Below, piece by piece: positions 7,265 to 17,300 of a DNA stretch of 64,000 bases. The notes below the pieces were generated by a model, which was given only the letters and a program-made list of their open reading frames with translations, had not been told where the DNA came from and did not search any database. Source of the DNA: Bacteroidota bacterium (GTDB lineage Bacteria > Bacteroidota > Bacteroidia > Chitinophagales > Chitinophagaceae); assembly GCA_018268135.1 (NCBI GenBank), contig JAFDXD010000120.1, forward strand, positions 1-64,000, given 5' to 3'. Position numbers and translations under genes: made by a program. Numbering within the stretch: the stretch's first letter is position 1; each line of letters opens with the position of its first letter.

Positions 7265-9565
7265 TTATTTTACAATGATTTCATCTGCAAATATCCAGGC
7301 TGGTTTTCCTGCGCCGGGGTGATCTTTGGGGCAAACTGTATTACTAGCGGTAACCCTTATGTATCTTGTATTTTTACTCTCAAAATTTGCTGTAAAATCA
7401 TTTATGATTGAAGCTTTCTCATCAACGGATATAGTGTTTTTTAGCGTTTGTATCTCAGTAAAATTTTTCCCATCATCTGATACTTCAAACTTTACTGAAG
7501 ATGGCATAAAAATCCAATCACTATAATGTTGCAGGCAACCTAATGCAATGGAATGTATATTTGTTATTTCACCTAAATCAATAGTTGCAATTAAATCTTT
7601 ACCCGAAAAGCCGTGCCAGTATTTGCTTACAGCAAATGTACCTCTTACACCATCTGTTAATGTATTAGGCCCGCTTGCCTGGTAATACCTGCTTGGAGGA
7701 TTTGAATACATTACATTTTTTCCGATGGCTTTATGCATCACAAAATTTTGCTGCGCCGGCACTTTGCTTTTAATAACCCCATCTACCACTGTAACTGCTT
7801 TCAGCAACACAGAAGAATCAATATTGACAGGGCCGCTGTATTTTGTACTTTGCAAAGTAGGAGTAGTGCCATCTGTGGTATAATAAATTTCTCCATTTAA
7901 TGCATCGGTTGTAAGTACGGCACTTAATTTTCCATTAGCAGATACCGGCTTAATGCCTACTGTAAAATTTCCTTCGCAATAATGGTAACTAAGCTGTTCA
8001 AATTTTTTAAACTGTGGTTGTAATCGCTGATTAAAATTATTCCAGTCTCTCGTTTGTTTGGGGCTCCAGACTACTTCTGCCAATGCCAGCATACGAGGCA
8101 ATACCATGTACTCTACCTGCTCCGGTTTTGTAATAAACTCTCCCCAAAGATTAGCCTGAGCGCCCAAAACATATTTCGCCTGATTAGAATCTAACTCTTT
8201 AGGTACGGGTTCATATTCATACACATTTCGTAAAGTGTTCATCCCTCCTATTGCCCTTGGCTCGCCCTCGGGCCCTGCCTGATAGTGATCAAAGTAAAGT
8301 GGGAAACCCGGTGTCATTACTACATCGTGGTTCATCTTTGCTGCTTGTATGCCGCCGGATTCGCCACGCCAGCTCATCACCGTAGCTTCCGGCGCAAGTC
8401 CTCCTTCCAGTATTTCGTCCCAGCCAATCATCTTTCGGCCTTTGCTGACAATAAATTTTTCTATCCTTTTTATAAAATAACTTTGAAGCCCTTCTTCATC
8501 TTTCAATCCTTCAGCTTTAATTCTTGCCTGGCATTTGGGGCAATTTTTCCAGGGGGTTTTATCTACTTCATCACCGCCAATATGAATATATTTTGAAGGG
8601 AATAAATTAATAACTTCTGTTAATACATTTTGCAAAAACAAAAATACACTATCATTGCCTGCGCAATAATTAGATGACATATTGGTATAATCACCCCCCG
8701 TTAAAGGCAACTGTGGCTGCTGCGTACAACTCAATGCAGGATAAGCGGCAATGGCAGAAGCCACATGGCCGGGCATTTCTATTTCTGGCACAATAGTTAC
8801 ATTTCGCTCTGCGGCATACTTTACAATATCTTTTATTTGCTGCTGCGTATAGTAGCCACCGTAAGTAGCCGGCTCGCCGGGTTTTGCCTGTGGCCTGTCG
8901 CCCCATACTTTACCGGTTTCATCTACCCTCCAGGCTCCTACCTTTGTAAGAAGCGGATATTTTTTTATCTCAATTCGCCATCCCTGATCATCTACTAAAT
9001 GCCAGTGAAAAACATTCATTTTATAGGATGCTAAAAGATTGATATACTCTTTTACAAATTCGGGCCCAAAAAAATGACGGCTCACATCAAGGTGCATACC
9101 CCTCCATTTAAACCGGGGATAATCTTTTACATCCATGCAAGGCACTTCCAATGCAGCATTGGTACGAATTGCAGGCAGGGCTTGAAATAAAGTCTGCATA
9201 CCATAAATGATTCCTGCTTTTTTATTAGCTTCTATCTGAATAACATTTGGCATTACATGCAGCAGGTATCCTTCATCTCCCAAAGTAGCATTGCTGATAA
9301 ATTTTAATTCTATTGTCTTTTGTAGTACTTTATTTTCAGCCAGCTCTATGCCACTAATATTGTTGATGGCGCTTTTAAAAAAAGATGCAGCTTGCTGTAA
9401 TTCTTTATCCGATTTATTAAATTTTATAAATGTATTGTTGTCAATCAAAAAATTTCCGGTGCCATATTGCAAACTTACCGGCTGTGGAATGAAGATTGGT
9501 TTTTGTGCCATTACAATTAGAGGTGATGACATTAATAATAGTAAGCATATTTTCTTTAAAATCAT
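7265..9565 (-). CDS. GH20 beta-N-acetylhexosaminidase with C-terminal F5/8C domain
   Basis: A 766-residue secreted enzyme. After a signal peptide (about 1-21) come the GH20b N-domain (about 22-148) and the GH20 barrel (about 150-500). The barrel holds RGMHLDVSRHFF, HWHLVDDQGWRIEI, EIEMPGH and the catalytic pair D332-E333 in IHIGGDEVDKTPW. GH20 uses substrate-assisted catalysis in which this Asp positions the substrate acetamido group. A chitobiase-C-like beta domain (about 535-605, IYYTTDGTTPT) and a discoidin/F5-8C module (about 625-766) complete it. It trims terminal GlcNAc/GalNAc after sialic acid and galactose have been removed. The gene is 10 bp downstream of the GH35 gene and 8 bp upstream of the GH27 gene. 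Confidence 0.95.
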   Translation of the reverse strand: MILKKICLLLLMSSPLIVMAQKPIFIPQPVSLQYGTGNFLIDNNTFIKFNKSDKELQQAASFFKSAINNISGIELAENKVLQKTIELKFISNATLGDEGYLLHVMPNVIQIEANKKAGIIYGMQTLFQALPAIRTNAALEVPCMDVKDYPRFKWRGMHLDVSRHFFGPEFVKEYINLLASYKMNVFHWHLVDDQGWRIEIKKYPLLTKVGAWRVDETGKVWGDRPQAKPGEPATYGGYYTQQQIKDIVKYAAERNVTIVPEIEMPGHVASAIAAYPALSCTQQPQLPLTGGDYTNMSSNYCAGNDSVFLFLQNVLTEVINLFPSKYIHIGGDEVDKTPWKNCPKCQARIKAEGLKDEEGLQSYFIKRIEKFIVSKGRKMIGWDEILEGGLAPEATVMSWRGESGGIQAAKMNHDVVMTPGFPLYFDHYQAGPEGEPRAIGGMNTLRNVYEYEPVPKELDSNQAKYVLGAQANLWGEFITKPEQVEYMVLPRMLALAEVVWSPKQTRDWNNFNQRLQPQFKKFEQLSYHYCEGNFTVGIKPVSANGKLSAVLTTDALNGEIYYTTDGTTPTLQSTKYSGPVNIDSSVLLKAVTVVDGVIKSKVPAQQNFVMHKAIGKNVMYSNPPSRYYQASGPNTLTDGVRGTFAVSKYWHGFSGKDLIATIDLGEITNIHSIALGCLQHYSDWIFMPSSVKFEVSDDGKNFTEIQTLKNTISVDEKASIINDFTANFESKNTRYIRVTASNTVCPKDHPGAGKPAWIFADEIIVK

Positions 9566-9575
9566 TCTAATAAAA

Positions 9576-11393
9576 TTAATTGGTTAAGTGAGCTTTAGTT
9601 TGTACAGGCATGGCATTGGTTTGCAATAAGTCAAATACAACAATCGAGTTTTTACCTTTTTTAAGCCAGGATGCAGGGCAGTACAAGCGCTGCTGAGGGC
9701 CTATATTCCAGTAACGGCCAAGGTTGTGGCCATTGATGTACACCACACCTTTAAAATAATTACTCATATCAAAATATGTATCGCCGGTATTGCTCAATTC
9801 AAAATTGCCTTCAAAAAAAGTGCAAGGTTTATCTTCATTACTTTTGTTTACAACCGGTTTTTTGGACGCAATAAATTTTTCATCCATTGGTAGTAAAGTG
9901 GTTTGCCAGTTCATAAGGGTCATTCCATTTAGTGTAACCCTGTCAGTTATCCCCTTTCTGTCAATCATAAATTGTGCAAAATTTATATGCCCCATTCCTT
10001 CTACTAATATTTCAAGTTCAGGATTTTTTACGTCTGATTTTGGCAGGTTTACTTCCCATTTTCCGCCATCACGGTAAACGGTGTCAATAAACTTTCCATT
10101 TAAGAAAACCAATGCATAATCATGCGGTTCCCAAATTTTTAAGCGCCCGCTTTTATGCCCAATTAATTTTGTTTTATATAAAATTAATCCCTGGTTTTGG
10201 TTATACATTTCCATAGGCTTTGGCTGTGCAGATTGTATGGAAGGCAAATGATAATCCCATAAACTATATGATTTTTTCATTTCAATAGAGGGTATTTCAA
10301 TTGTTTTTATTGATGCAGGTACATCCGGTATTTTATAATTTACATATTGCTGTATTAGATTGCGTAGCATAAAATATTTTGCTGTAGGCTCGCCTTGCTC
10401 GTTGATAGGCGCATCATAATCGTAGCTGGTAATATCGGGTTGGTACGATGTAGGTGATGATGCATTGGCGCCGGCAGTGAAACCAAAATTGGTGCCGCCA
10501 TGTATCACATAAAAATTGAATGATTTTTTATTTTTCAATAAAAATTCAATTTCATTTTTAAGAGAATTTGTATCGGGCCTTTGCCATTTTTCGCCCCAAT
10601 GCGTTAACCATCCGGGGTATGTTTCGCCGCTAAATGAAGGCACATTGGCATTGCGATGGTGCGCTGTAGCAAAAGCTGCTGAGTCAGATCCGCTATCTAA
10701 GCCAATGGCAGCCCCATCTATATTTCCTGCATCAAGCATGGCACCTGATGGACCATCTGATGTATAAAACGGCACTTTAATGCCATTTTTAATCCAAAGA
10801 TTTCTCAATGTTTCCATGTAAGTTTTATCATTACCAAAACTTCCATATTCATTTTCTACCTGCACCATCAATATTGGTCCTCCATAAATACATTGCAATG
10901 GCGCCACTTCTTTTGACAATCTGTTTACATACCTTGTTACTGCTGCCATATACCTTGGATCCATACAGCGTATTTTAATATCAGGTATTTTAAGCAGATA
11001 AGGGGGAAGTCCGCCAAAATCCCACTCTGCACACACATACGGGCCCGGGCGAAGCAATACCCACATACCCTCTTGCTGGCAAATCTTAATAAATTTTGCC
11101 ACATCTCTGTTGTCAGATTTAAAATCAAAAACTCCTTCTGATGTTTCCTGGTGGTTCCAAAAAACATAGGCAGCAATGGTATTGCAGCCCATTGCCTTTG
11201 CCATTTGAATACGTTGGCGCCAATACTCTTGTGGTATGCGGCCGGGGTGCATTTCGCCACTGATAATTTGCAGAGGTTTCCCATCTAACAAAAATTCTGA
11301 TTTACCTAACGTAAAACTGTGCTTGCTACCTTGTGCCTGAACGCCAACACTAAAAAAGCAAATAGAAAATAAAATAAGGAGTGTTTTTTTCAT
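9576..11393 (-). CDS. GH35 beta-galactosidase
   Basis: 605 residues from the chosen ATG at 11393, which starts a clear signal peptide (MKKTLLILFSICFFSVGVQAQ). An in-frame ATG at 11471 would overlap the sialidase gene and put a charged segment before the signal peptide, so I reject it. GH35 motifs are SGEMHPGRIP, GGPILMVQVENEYGSFG (acid/base E182) and FSGETYPGW (nucleophile E257). C-terminal jelly-roll domains follow, including GVVYINGHNLGRYW, typical of GH35. It hydrolyses terminal beta-linked galactose exposed by the sialidase. It is cotranscribed with the sialidase (25 bp gap) and the hexosaminidase (10 bp gap). The Sec signal without a T9SS tail suggests the periplasm. Confidence 0.95.
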   Translation of the reverse strand: MKKTLLILFSICFFSVGVQAQGSKHSFTLGKSEFLLDGKPLQIISGEMHPGRIPQEYWRQRIQMAKAMGCNTIAAYVFWNHQETSEGVFDFKSDNRDVAKFIKICQQEGMWVLLRPGPYVCAEWDFGGLPPYLLKIPDIKIRCMDPRYMAAVTRYVNRLSKEVAPLQCIYGGPILMVQVENEYGSFGNDKTYMETLRNLWIKNGIKVPFYTSDGPSGAMLDAGNIDGAAIGLDSGSDSAAFATAHHRNANVPSFSGETYPGWLTHWGEKWQRPDTNSLKNEIEFLLKNKKSFNFYVIHGGTNFGFTAGANASSPTSYQPDITSYDYDAPINEQGEPTAKYFMLRNLIQQYVNYKIPDVPASIKTIEIPSIEMKKSYSLWDYHLPSIQSAQPKPMEMYNQNQGLILYKTKLIGHKSGRLKIWEPHDYALVFLNGKFIDTVYRDGGKWEVNLPKSDVKNPELEILVEGMGHINFAQFMIDRKGITDRVTLNGMTLMNWQTTLLPMDEKFIASKKPVVNKSNEDKPCTFFEGNFELSNTGDTYFDMSNYFKGVVYINGHNLGRYWNIGPQQRLYCPASWLKKGKNSIVVFDLLQTNAMPVQTKAHLTN

Positions 11394-11418
11394 TTGTAAA
11401 ATTTCAATTTTAAAAAAT

Positions 11419-12585
11419 TTATTTCCATTTAATAACCGTAAATACAATTTGTGAATATCCATCTCTTTCATACAATACCCCTAATTTATCAGGCGATATT
11501 TTTACTAAATCAGAATAAGCGGTAAAATCATTTTTTTCATTGCCGGGGCTTTTGTCTATTTCAAATTGCTTGCTCCAGGTGTGTCCCTCATTGTAGCTTA
11601 TTCTAAGTGTAAGATTGTCCCTGCGTTTTGTATCGGCTGCATTGCAAAATGCTATAATGGCATTCCCTTTTTTATAGCCAATAGTTAATATGCTGCCCTG
11701 GTTTACAGGGTCTATCAAGGTTTTATCAAAGTAAGTAGTATCCCAGCTTTCGCCGCCATTATTACTTATCGAAACTATTCTTGCCCTTATGTCTCCTCTT
11801 TGATTTCTGCTGTTCATCATCAATTTATTATCACTCAACTCGGTTGCCATAGATTCGTTACTACCCGGCATACTAACGGTTTCGCCTATATGAAAAGTTT
11901 TACCATGATCATCTGTATAAAATCCATGAGCTTTATAATCCATAAACTGTGGTTGCGGATTTCCTGCCGAGTGATTGGCTGCTACATAAATCCTTCCTTT
12001 GTATTTACCATTTTGAAACTGCATGGCATGGCCGGGAGTATTGGCATAGCTGCGCCAGTCTTCCGCAAAATTATATGCGGGGTTTACCAATGGTTGCATG
12101 GGGCGATGAGTTTCAGTAGTAATATTTACGGCTTCACTCCATGTATGCCCACCATCTGTAGATGTTTTATACCATACTTCTCTTATGCCATGCCCTTTTC
12201 TAATTTCACCCTCATGATTATTACCGGTATTATAAAATAAAAAAATTCTGCCACCAGGATATGCCGGGTCTGTAACATCTACTACCGGCGCCGGGTTGCC
12301 TGCCTGCAAAGAATCAGCATCTACTACGGTTTGTAAGGCTCCCCAGGTTTTACCTTTATCTTTACTAATTTTTAATACAATATTAATATCACCATAATCG
12401 CCACTACCATGTACCCTGCCCTCTGCAAATGCAAGTAAGTTTCCATTGGGTGTACTAATAATAGCAGGTATTCTATAACTTTTATGGCCTTCGGTACCAG
12501 ATACAAATACAGGCACTTTTTTTTGGGCATTCGTTGTACAAAAGCCTCCTAAAAAAAGAATTAGCAATAAAAAATATTTTTTCAT
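11419..12585 (-). CDS. nanH: GH33 exo-alpha-sialidase, single-domain
   Basis: A 388-residue sialidase with a signal peptide (1-21, ending TNAQ). Visible hallmarks are YRIP with R38 of the arginine triad, and five Asp-boxes (SKDKGKTW 74-81, STDGGHTW 142-149, TDDHGKTF 224-231, SNNGGESW 274-281, SYNEGHTW 330-337). The Glu of ATEL (E249) and the Tyr of AYSDL (Y357) fit the Glu/Tyr nucleophile pair. It releases terminal sialic acid from glycoconjugates. The start overlaps the stop of the sialate O-acetylesterase gene by 4 bp (ATGA), so deacetylation and desialylation are coupled at translation. It is the smaller of two sialidases here. The absence of a T9SS tail suggests a periplasmic enzyme. Confidence 0.95.
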   Translation of the reverse strand: MKKYFLLLILFLGGFCTTNAQKKVPVFVSGTEGHKSYRIPAIISTPNGNLLAFAEGRVHGSGDYGDINIVLKISKDKGKTWGALQTVVDADSLQAGNPAPVVDVTDPAYPGGRIFLFYNTGNNHEGEIRKGHGIREVWYKTSTDGGHTWSEAVNITTETHRPMQPLVNPAYNFAEDWRSYANTPGHAMQFQNGKYKGRIYVAANHSAGNPQPQFMDYKAHGFYTDDHGKTFHIGETVSMPGSNESMATELSDNKLMMNSRNQRGDIRARIVSISNNGGESWDTTYFDKTLIDPVNQGSILTIGYKKGNAIIAFCNAADTKRRDNLTLRISYNEGHTWSKQFEIDKSPGNEKNDFTAYSDLVKISPDKLGVLYERDGYSQIVFTVIKWK

Positions 12586-14081
12586 TTTACTAAAAGTTTA
12601 AAGGTGGAGGCCGGTAGATTATCAGCATTTACAAGATTTGCATCGGTAAATGGTTTCCAGCCATAATAAACAAATTTCGGTTTTTGAGCATCATTTATCT
12701 CAATTGTATTTTTATTTATGATAACAGGTGCATCATGCTCCCCATCTATTGAAAAGCCTTTTACAACTTCGCCATTTGATGCTTTTAAGCCATTTGCATA
12801 CTTAAAAGTAATGATTACTTTATCTTTTAAAAATTTTGCAGAGAGGGGCAAAGGGCCAGATGGAGTAATAGCAATGTTATACTCATCATGCAATGCCCAT
12901 CTTGCCAGCCTTTCGCCTACATCTTTTTTATTTGTAGGATGCACACTGTTATTTAATCCAATATCACTGCACACTGCCATACCGCCATTTTTTACTTCGC
13001 TTATCAGTTGGCGTTGATCATCTCTAAACTCCGGCCAATATTGAGAATGGTAATAGGCGGTATCAATGGAAGATAATTGTACCCAATAAAATGGCATCGT
13101 GGGTTGTTTCCACTTTGCACGATACTCATTAATTAATAAATGCATTAAATCTTTATACTCTTCTACCCTTGGTTTGTCGAGTGAGTTACTTTCTCCCTGG
13201 TAACAGATTACGCCTTTTATTGGAAATGATAATATTGGCTGCACGCCACATTCAAATGCAAAGCCGGGTTTGTAGGCATGGTTCAATCCGAGTTCATCCT
13301 GAAAACCACCCGTGTTTTTCCCAACATTTTGCAAGCCTCTTTCTCTTATCCATTCCGGCAGGGCATTATTGTAGAGCCAGTTACCTTTTACTTTATCAGA
13401 AAATTCTTTATTGTTTTTCAAAGCATCCGTGCTGATAAATGCCTCAAGCGGCGCACCACCAATTGATAAATTAATTAAACCAATTGGAATGTTAGTATTG
13501 CCTACAATTGATTTTGCAAAATAATATGCTACTGCACTCATGGATTTTGCACTATTGCTGTCGCAGGTTTGCCATTGGCCCCATGCATAAAAATCTTTTT
13601 TATTCAACCTTTTGTTGAGCGAATCGCCATAGGCTACCCCATACACATACCTGCCTGCAGGTGGTGGATTATTGATGCGGATAAGTGGTTGATTGGTATT
13701 TTTTATTTCCTCTGCAAAATGCATTTCATTGTACAAAGGCCATTCCATATTAGACTGGCCGGTACATACCCAAATATCTCCAATCAAAATATTTTTAATT
13801 TCTATTTTATCTTTTCCACTTTTTATCAGTAGCGTTTGTGCATTACTATTGGCCTCTTGCTGATGAAGATATACACTCCAGGTAGAATCATTTTTTACAA
13901 TTACAGATTTATGTTCATTATTAAAAGATACTGATACCTGCTGCCGGGGAGTAGCAGTGCCCCAAATATGTATGGGGTTATTTCTTTGCAATACCATATT
14001 ATCAGAAAATATAAAAGCAACCTTTAATTGCGAAAATAAAGTAGCAGGAAACAGTATTATACTTATAAAAATGTATTTCAT
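12582..14081 (-). CDS. nanS: Sialate O-acetylesterase (SGNH hydrolase)
   Basis: A 499-residue secreted esterase with a short signal peptide (1-17, ending LFSQ). An N-terminal beta domain (DNMVLQRNNPIHIWGTA) typical of SASA proteins precedes the SGNH domain. The catalytic Ser is S110 in CTGQSNMEW, and the likely His lies in NSVHPTNKKDVGERLARWAL. It removes O-acetyl groups from sialic acids, which otherwise block sialidases and the lyase. It is the first gene of the five-gene exoglycosidase operon, so 14082-14248 should carry the promoter; I see only weak matches to Bacteroidota boxes there. The nanS symbol follows its context, and acetyl-xylan esterases of the same fold remain a less likely alternative. 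Confidence 0.88.
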   Translation of the reverse strand: MKYIFISIILFPATLFSQLKVAFIFSDNMVLQRNNPIHIWGTATPRQQVSVSFNNEHKSVIVKNDSTWSVYLHQQEANSNAQTLLIKSGKDKIEIKNILIGDIWVCTGQSNMEWPLYNEMHFAEEIKNTNQPLIRINNPPPAGRYVYGVAYGDSLNKRLNKKDFYAWGQWQTCDSNSAKSMSAVAYYFAKSIVGNTNIPIGLINLSIGGAPLEAFISTDALKNNKEFSDKVKGNWLYNNALPEWIRERGLQNVGKNTGGFQDELGLNHAYKPGFAFECGVQPILSFPIKGVICYQGESNSLDKPRVEEYKDLMHLLINEYRAKWKQPTMPFYWVQLSSIDTAYYHSQYWPEFRDDQRQLISEVKNGGMAVCSDIGLNNSVHPTNKKDVGERLARWALHDEYNIAITPSGPLPLSAKFLKDKVIITFKYANGLKASNGEVVKGFSIDGEHDAPVIINKNTIEINDAQKPKFVYYGWKPFTDANLVNADNLPASTFKLLVK

Positions 14082-14248
14082 ATTGTTTAGGAGAATCCTA
14101 TTGAATTATTAATTGTTCTGCTGCGTGTAAAAATACAGATTGTATGGCTAAAATAAAAGAAAGGATATTTACCCCTCACATTAAAAAATCATTCATAAAC
14201 TATATATACTGGGCTATGCAAGGCTTTCAGCCAATTATTTTTTTGCAC

Positions 14249-14290
14249 AAAAAAAAATGCCTGTGCAATTAAATAATATTACACAGGCAA
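14249..14290 (-). terminator. Terminator of the nan operon
   Basis: The arms TGCCTGTG (14258-14265) and CACAGGCA (14282-14289) form a hairpin. On the minus strand it is followed by a run of nine T residues. It sits 22 bp past the stop of the LamG-sialidase gene and separates the two sialoglycan operons. Confidence 0.9.
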
Positions 14291-14311
14291 TGAAAACTAC
14301 AAAACTAAAAA

Positions 14312-17300
14312 TTACTGCTTGACTACTTTTACAATTTTCTCAAAACCATCGGCTCCTAACAATTTGAAATAATAAAGCCCGGAGGTAAATTTTTGGGTGT
14401 CAATTGTAAATGAGTTAGTACTTACTGACATGTTTTTAACTACAGCCCCTGCTGCATTGATGACAAGTAATTTTGCTGTTCCATTTACAGATACATTTAC
14501 AGAAACTACGCTTCCCATTGGGTTTGGCGTAACGGTTAATGATTGAACTTTATCAAATCTAAATTGCAACACCCTGCTATAAGCAACTTTACCATCTACA
14601 TCTACCGTTTTTAACCGATAATATATCACTGGTATTGAGTAGCCGGGGCTATGTACAAATTCATACTCATTATTTCCGGAATTATTATTTGCTTTTACTT
14701 CGCCTGCTTTAGCAAATTGTTTTCCATCTGTACTGTATTCTACTTCAAAATGGCTCACATTTACTTCATTTGTTGTTGTCCATTTGAGTAATACTTTTTT
14801 ATTAGGAACATCTGCATTTCCATTAAAATTAAGAAGGCTCAAAGGCAGTGTACCCGAAGGCAAATAGGTATCTACACCATTGGTTAACCAGTCTAAACTA
14901 AACCTTACAAAATACATATCATAGATGTCACCGTACTCGCCATTTTCATAATACATCCCAATGGTACCATCTGGTAAAATAGTAAGGCTTGAATAAGCAG
15001 AAGCCTGCGGATAAATAGTTTTGCTTGTATTCCAGGTAGTACCTTCATCATAACTGATAAATACCGATACATTTTTTCTTGTACCCGAATTATTAGGAAT
15101 AGATTGCAGCAACCTGCTTTTATTATATCCATCCACAGTAGAAGTATAACGGATAAAATCGCCATTGCAACTTGGTTCTACCAATTGTGCATTGCTGCTT
15201 GCCGATCCCCAGGTTAGTCCCGCATTAGTAGATACGCTCATCAACTGATTGGGACTATGCCTTGTACTCATCATTAAATTTCCATTGTCTAATTCTACCA
15301 GCTTTGCCTCATTGGCCTGGCCCGCAGCAGCTATGCCATGTGTAGAAGGGTCCGATGTTAATGCTACCCATGTGGTGCCGCCATCATCAGAATAAATAGT
15401 AAAATTATCCTGAGTGCCTGATGAGGTTTGCCTTACATCCATTACTGCCATTATTCTGCCATTACGCAATTGAAACATCCGGCCAGATGATACAAAAGCT
15501 CCGTTCCAGGTTTGTGAATATGGATTGCTGCATCCTGCGCCATATATTTGATTGGTAACATCTGCAGGAGCCGACCATGTAATGCCGTTATCAGTGCTTT
15601 TGCAATATTGTACTTTTATTGGGTTAGATGCTGTAGAAGCTCCAAAACCCTGGTTGGCTGCAAACATACAAATGATGGTACCCGGATTTTTTATTTTATC
15701 TACCAGCAGGGCAGCATCACCAGTGCCTGTAGGAGCGCCAAAGTTTGATATGGTTAATGGAGATGACCATGTTTGCCCATTATCTGTACTACGTCTTACT
15801 ACAAGGTCTATTTTATTGGGCAGGTCTGCAGTATTATTCCAGCGTTTATCAGTTACCGTTACTAACGAACCATCAGAGGCTGTAACAATAGCAGGGATGC
15901 GATAACTTACCGAGCCGGCATCGCCAGGGGCAAACAAAAGTTGATTTTCTAATAAAATGGTTCGGGAGCCTGCTACAGTATTATTGGGAGAGGTAAAATT
16001 ATAGGTATTGCCGCCTACAGTAATATTTTCGCAGGTAGCATCCAATAAGTTTCCTTCGGTAGCCCCGGCAGCTACATCATAAGCTATCCAAAAATAATTA
16101 TCGCCGCTGCCAAGTGTTTGAGTGCCATTGGCAGATAGCGTACCTGCGCCAGGTGTTACTGATGCAAAAAGAGTAGAAGTATTAAAACGGTTGCTATTAC
16201 CTGTATAATAAATTTTAACCCCGCTTACATCACTAAGTGTAGTAGTGCCATTCATTGTAAAGCCAAGAGATGTAAGACTGATGGGGCTTATCGTACCGGT
16301 GGTTTGTACATCTACAGCAATAATACGCTGATTAGCATCTCCTTTGCCGGCAGGCAATTCTGTTTGCACCAAACTAGTGGCCTGGTATTGCATACCATTA
16401 CAAATGGTAAGTACAGTTGCATTTCCATTCAAAGTTCCGGTATGTCCGTTTCCGGAGATATCCGGAACACTGGTGCCAACCGCATTTTCAAAATCCCATG
16501 CGGCCAACAGGTTGGTAGTAGGGCCGGTTACCACATTAGTCATATCTGCAGCTACCTGCGATTGCGACATGGCAGTATTCCATACTCTTACATTATCCAT
16601 TTGCCCGGTAAAATAATTGGTATTGTTACTGGCTGCGCCCACAATAAATGCAACACCAGTAGAAAAATCATACGTATTAGAAAAAGTACCTGCCCTTGCA
16701 TTAGGGGTACCTGCATCTAAATAAAAAGTTACGGTTTTATTAGCGCTTGCATTATCAAATACAGCAGCTAAATGATGCCAGCTACCATCGTTGGCAGTGC
16801 CAGCATTGTAAGCGGTGGTGCTAAAAGTTGTAGAGCTACTAGTTGTGGTATTCCATGCGGCTGCATTTCCGGCAATTTTTCCTGCATTGGCGCCATTGCC
16901 CATCCACAATTCATAACCGGTACCTGTAGTGCCGGCAGTAGAAGGGTTTTGTGTACTCGAATTAGAGCGCTTAGCTATAATACGTGAAGTATTGGTAGAA
17001 GTAGTTTTAATCCAACAGGTAATTGTTTTGGTTTGCCCCGGAGCAATATCTAAATCTGCATGGTCCGGCACACTCATAAAAGAATTAACTCCATCGAGTG
17101 ATAAAACTTTGCTGCAAACATTTACTATCGCAAAATTTCCATTAAGGGTACCCGTATGCCCATTACCCGATACATCCGGTACAGAATTTATTGTTACACT
17201 TTCAAAATCCCAGGCAGCAATTAAATTGGTTGTAGGGCCTGAAATGGTTGATGTCATATCGGTAGTTACTTCAGCAGCCGAAAGAGCTTTTGACCATACC

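Noticed and set aside
9576..11471. Longer form of the GH35 gene starting at 11471
   Set aside because: The extra 26 residues overlap the sialidase coding end and precede a perfect signal peptide; the ATG at 11393 is the better start.
14088..14100. Palindrome TAGGAGAATCCTA just upstream of the sialate O-acetylesterase start
   Set aside because: It shares AGGA/TCCT with the MarR site near 5882, but the arms are only 5 bp and it lies inside the translation start region; chance is a fair explanation.
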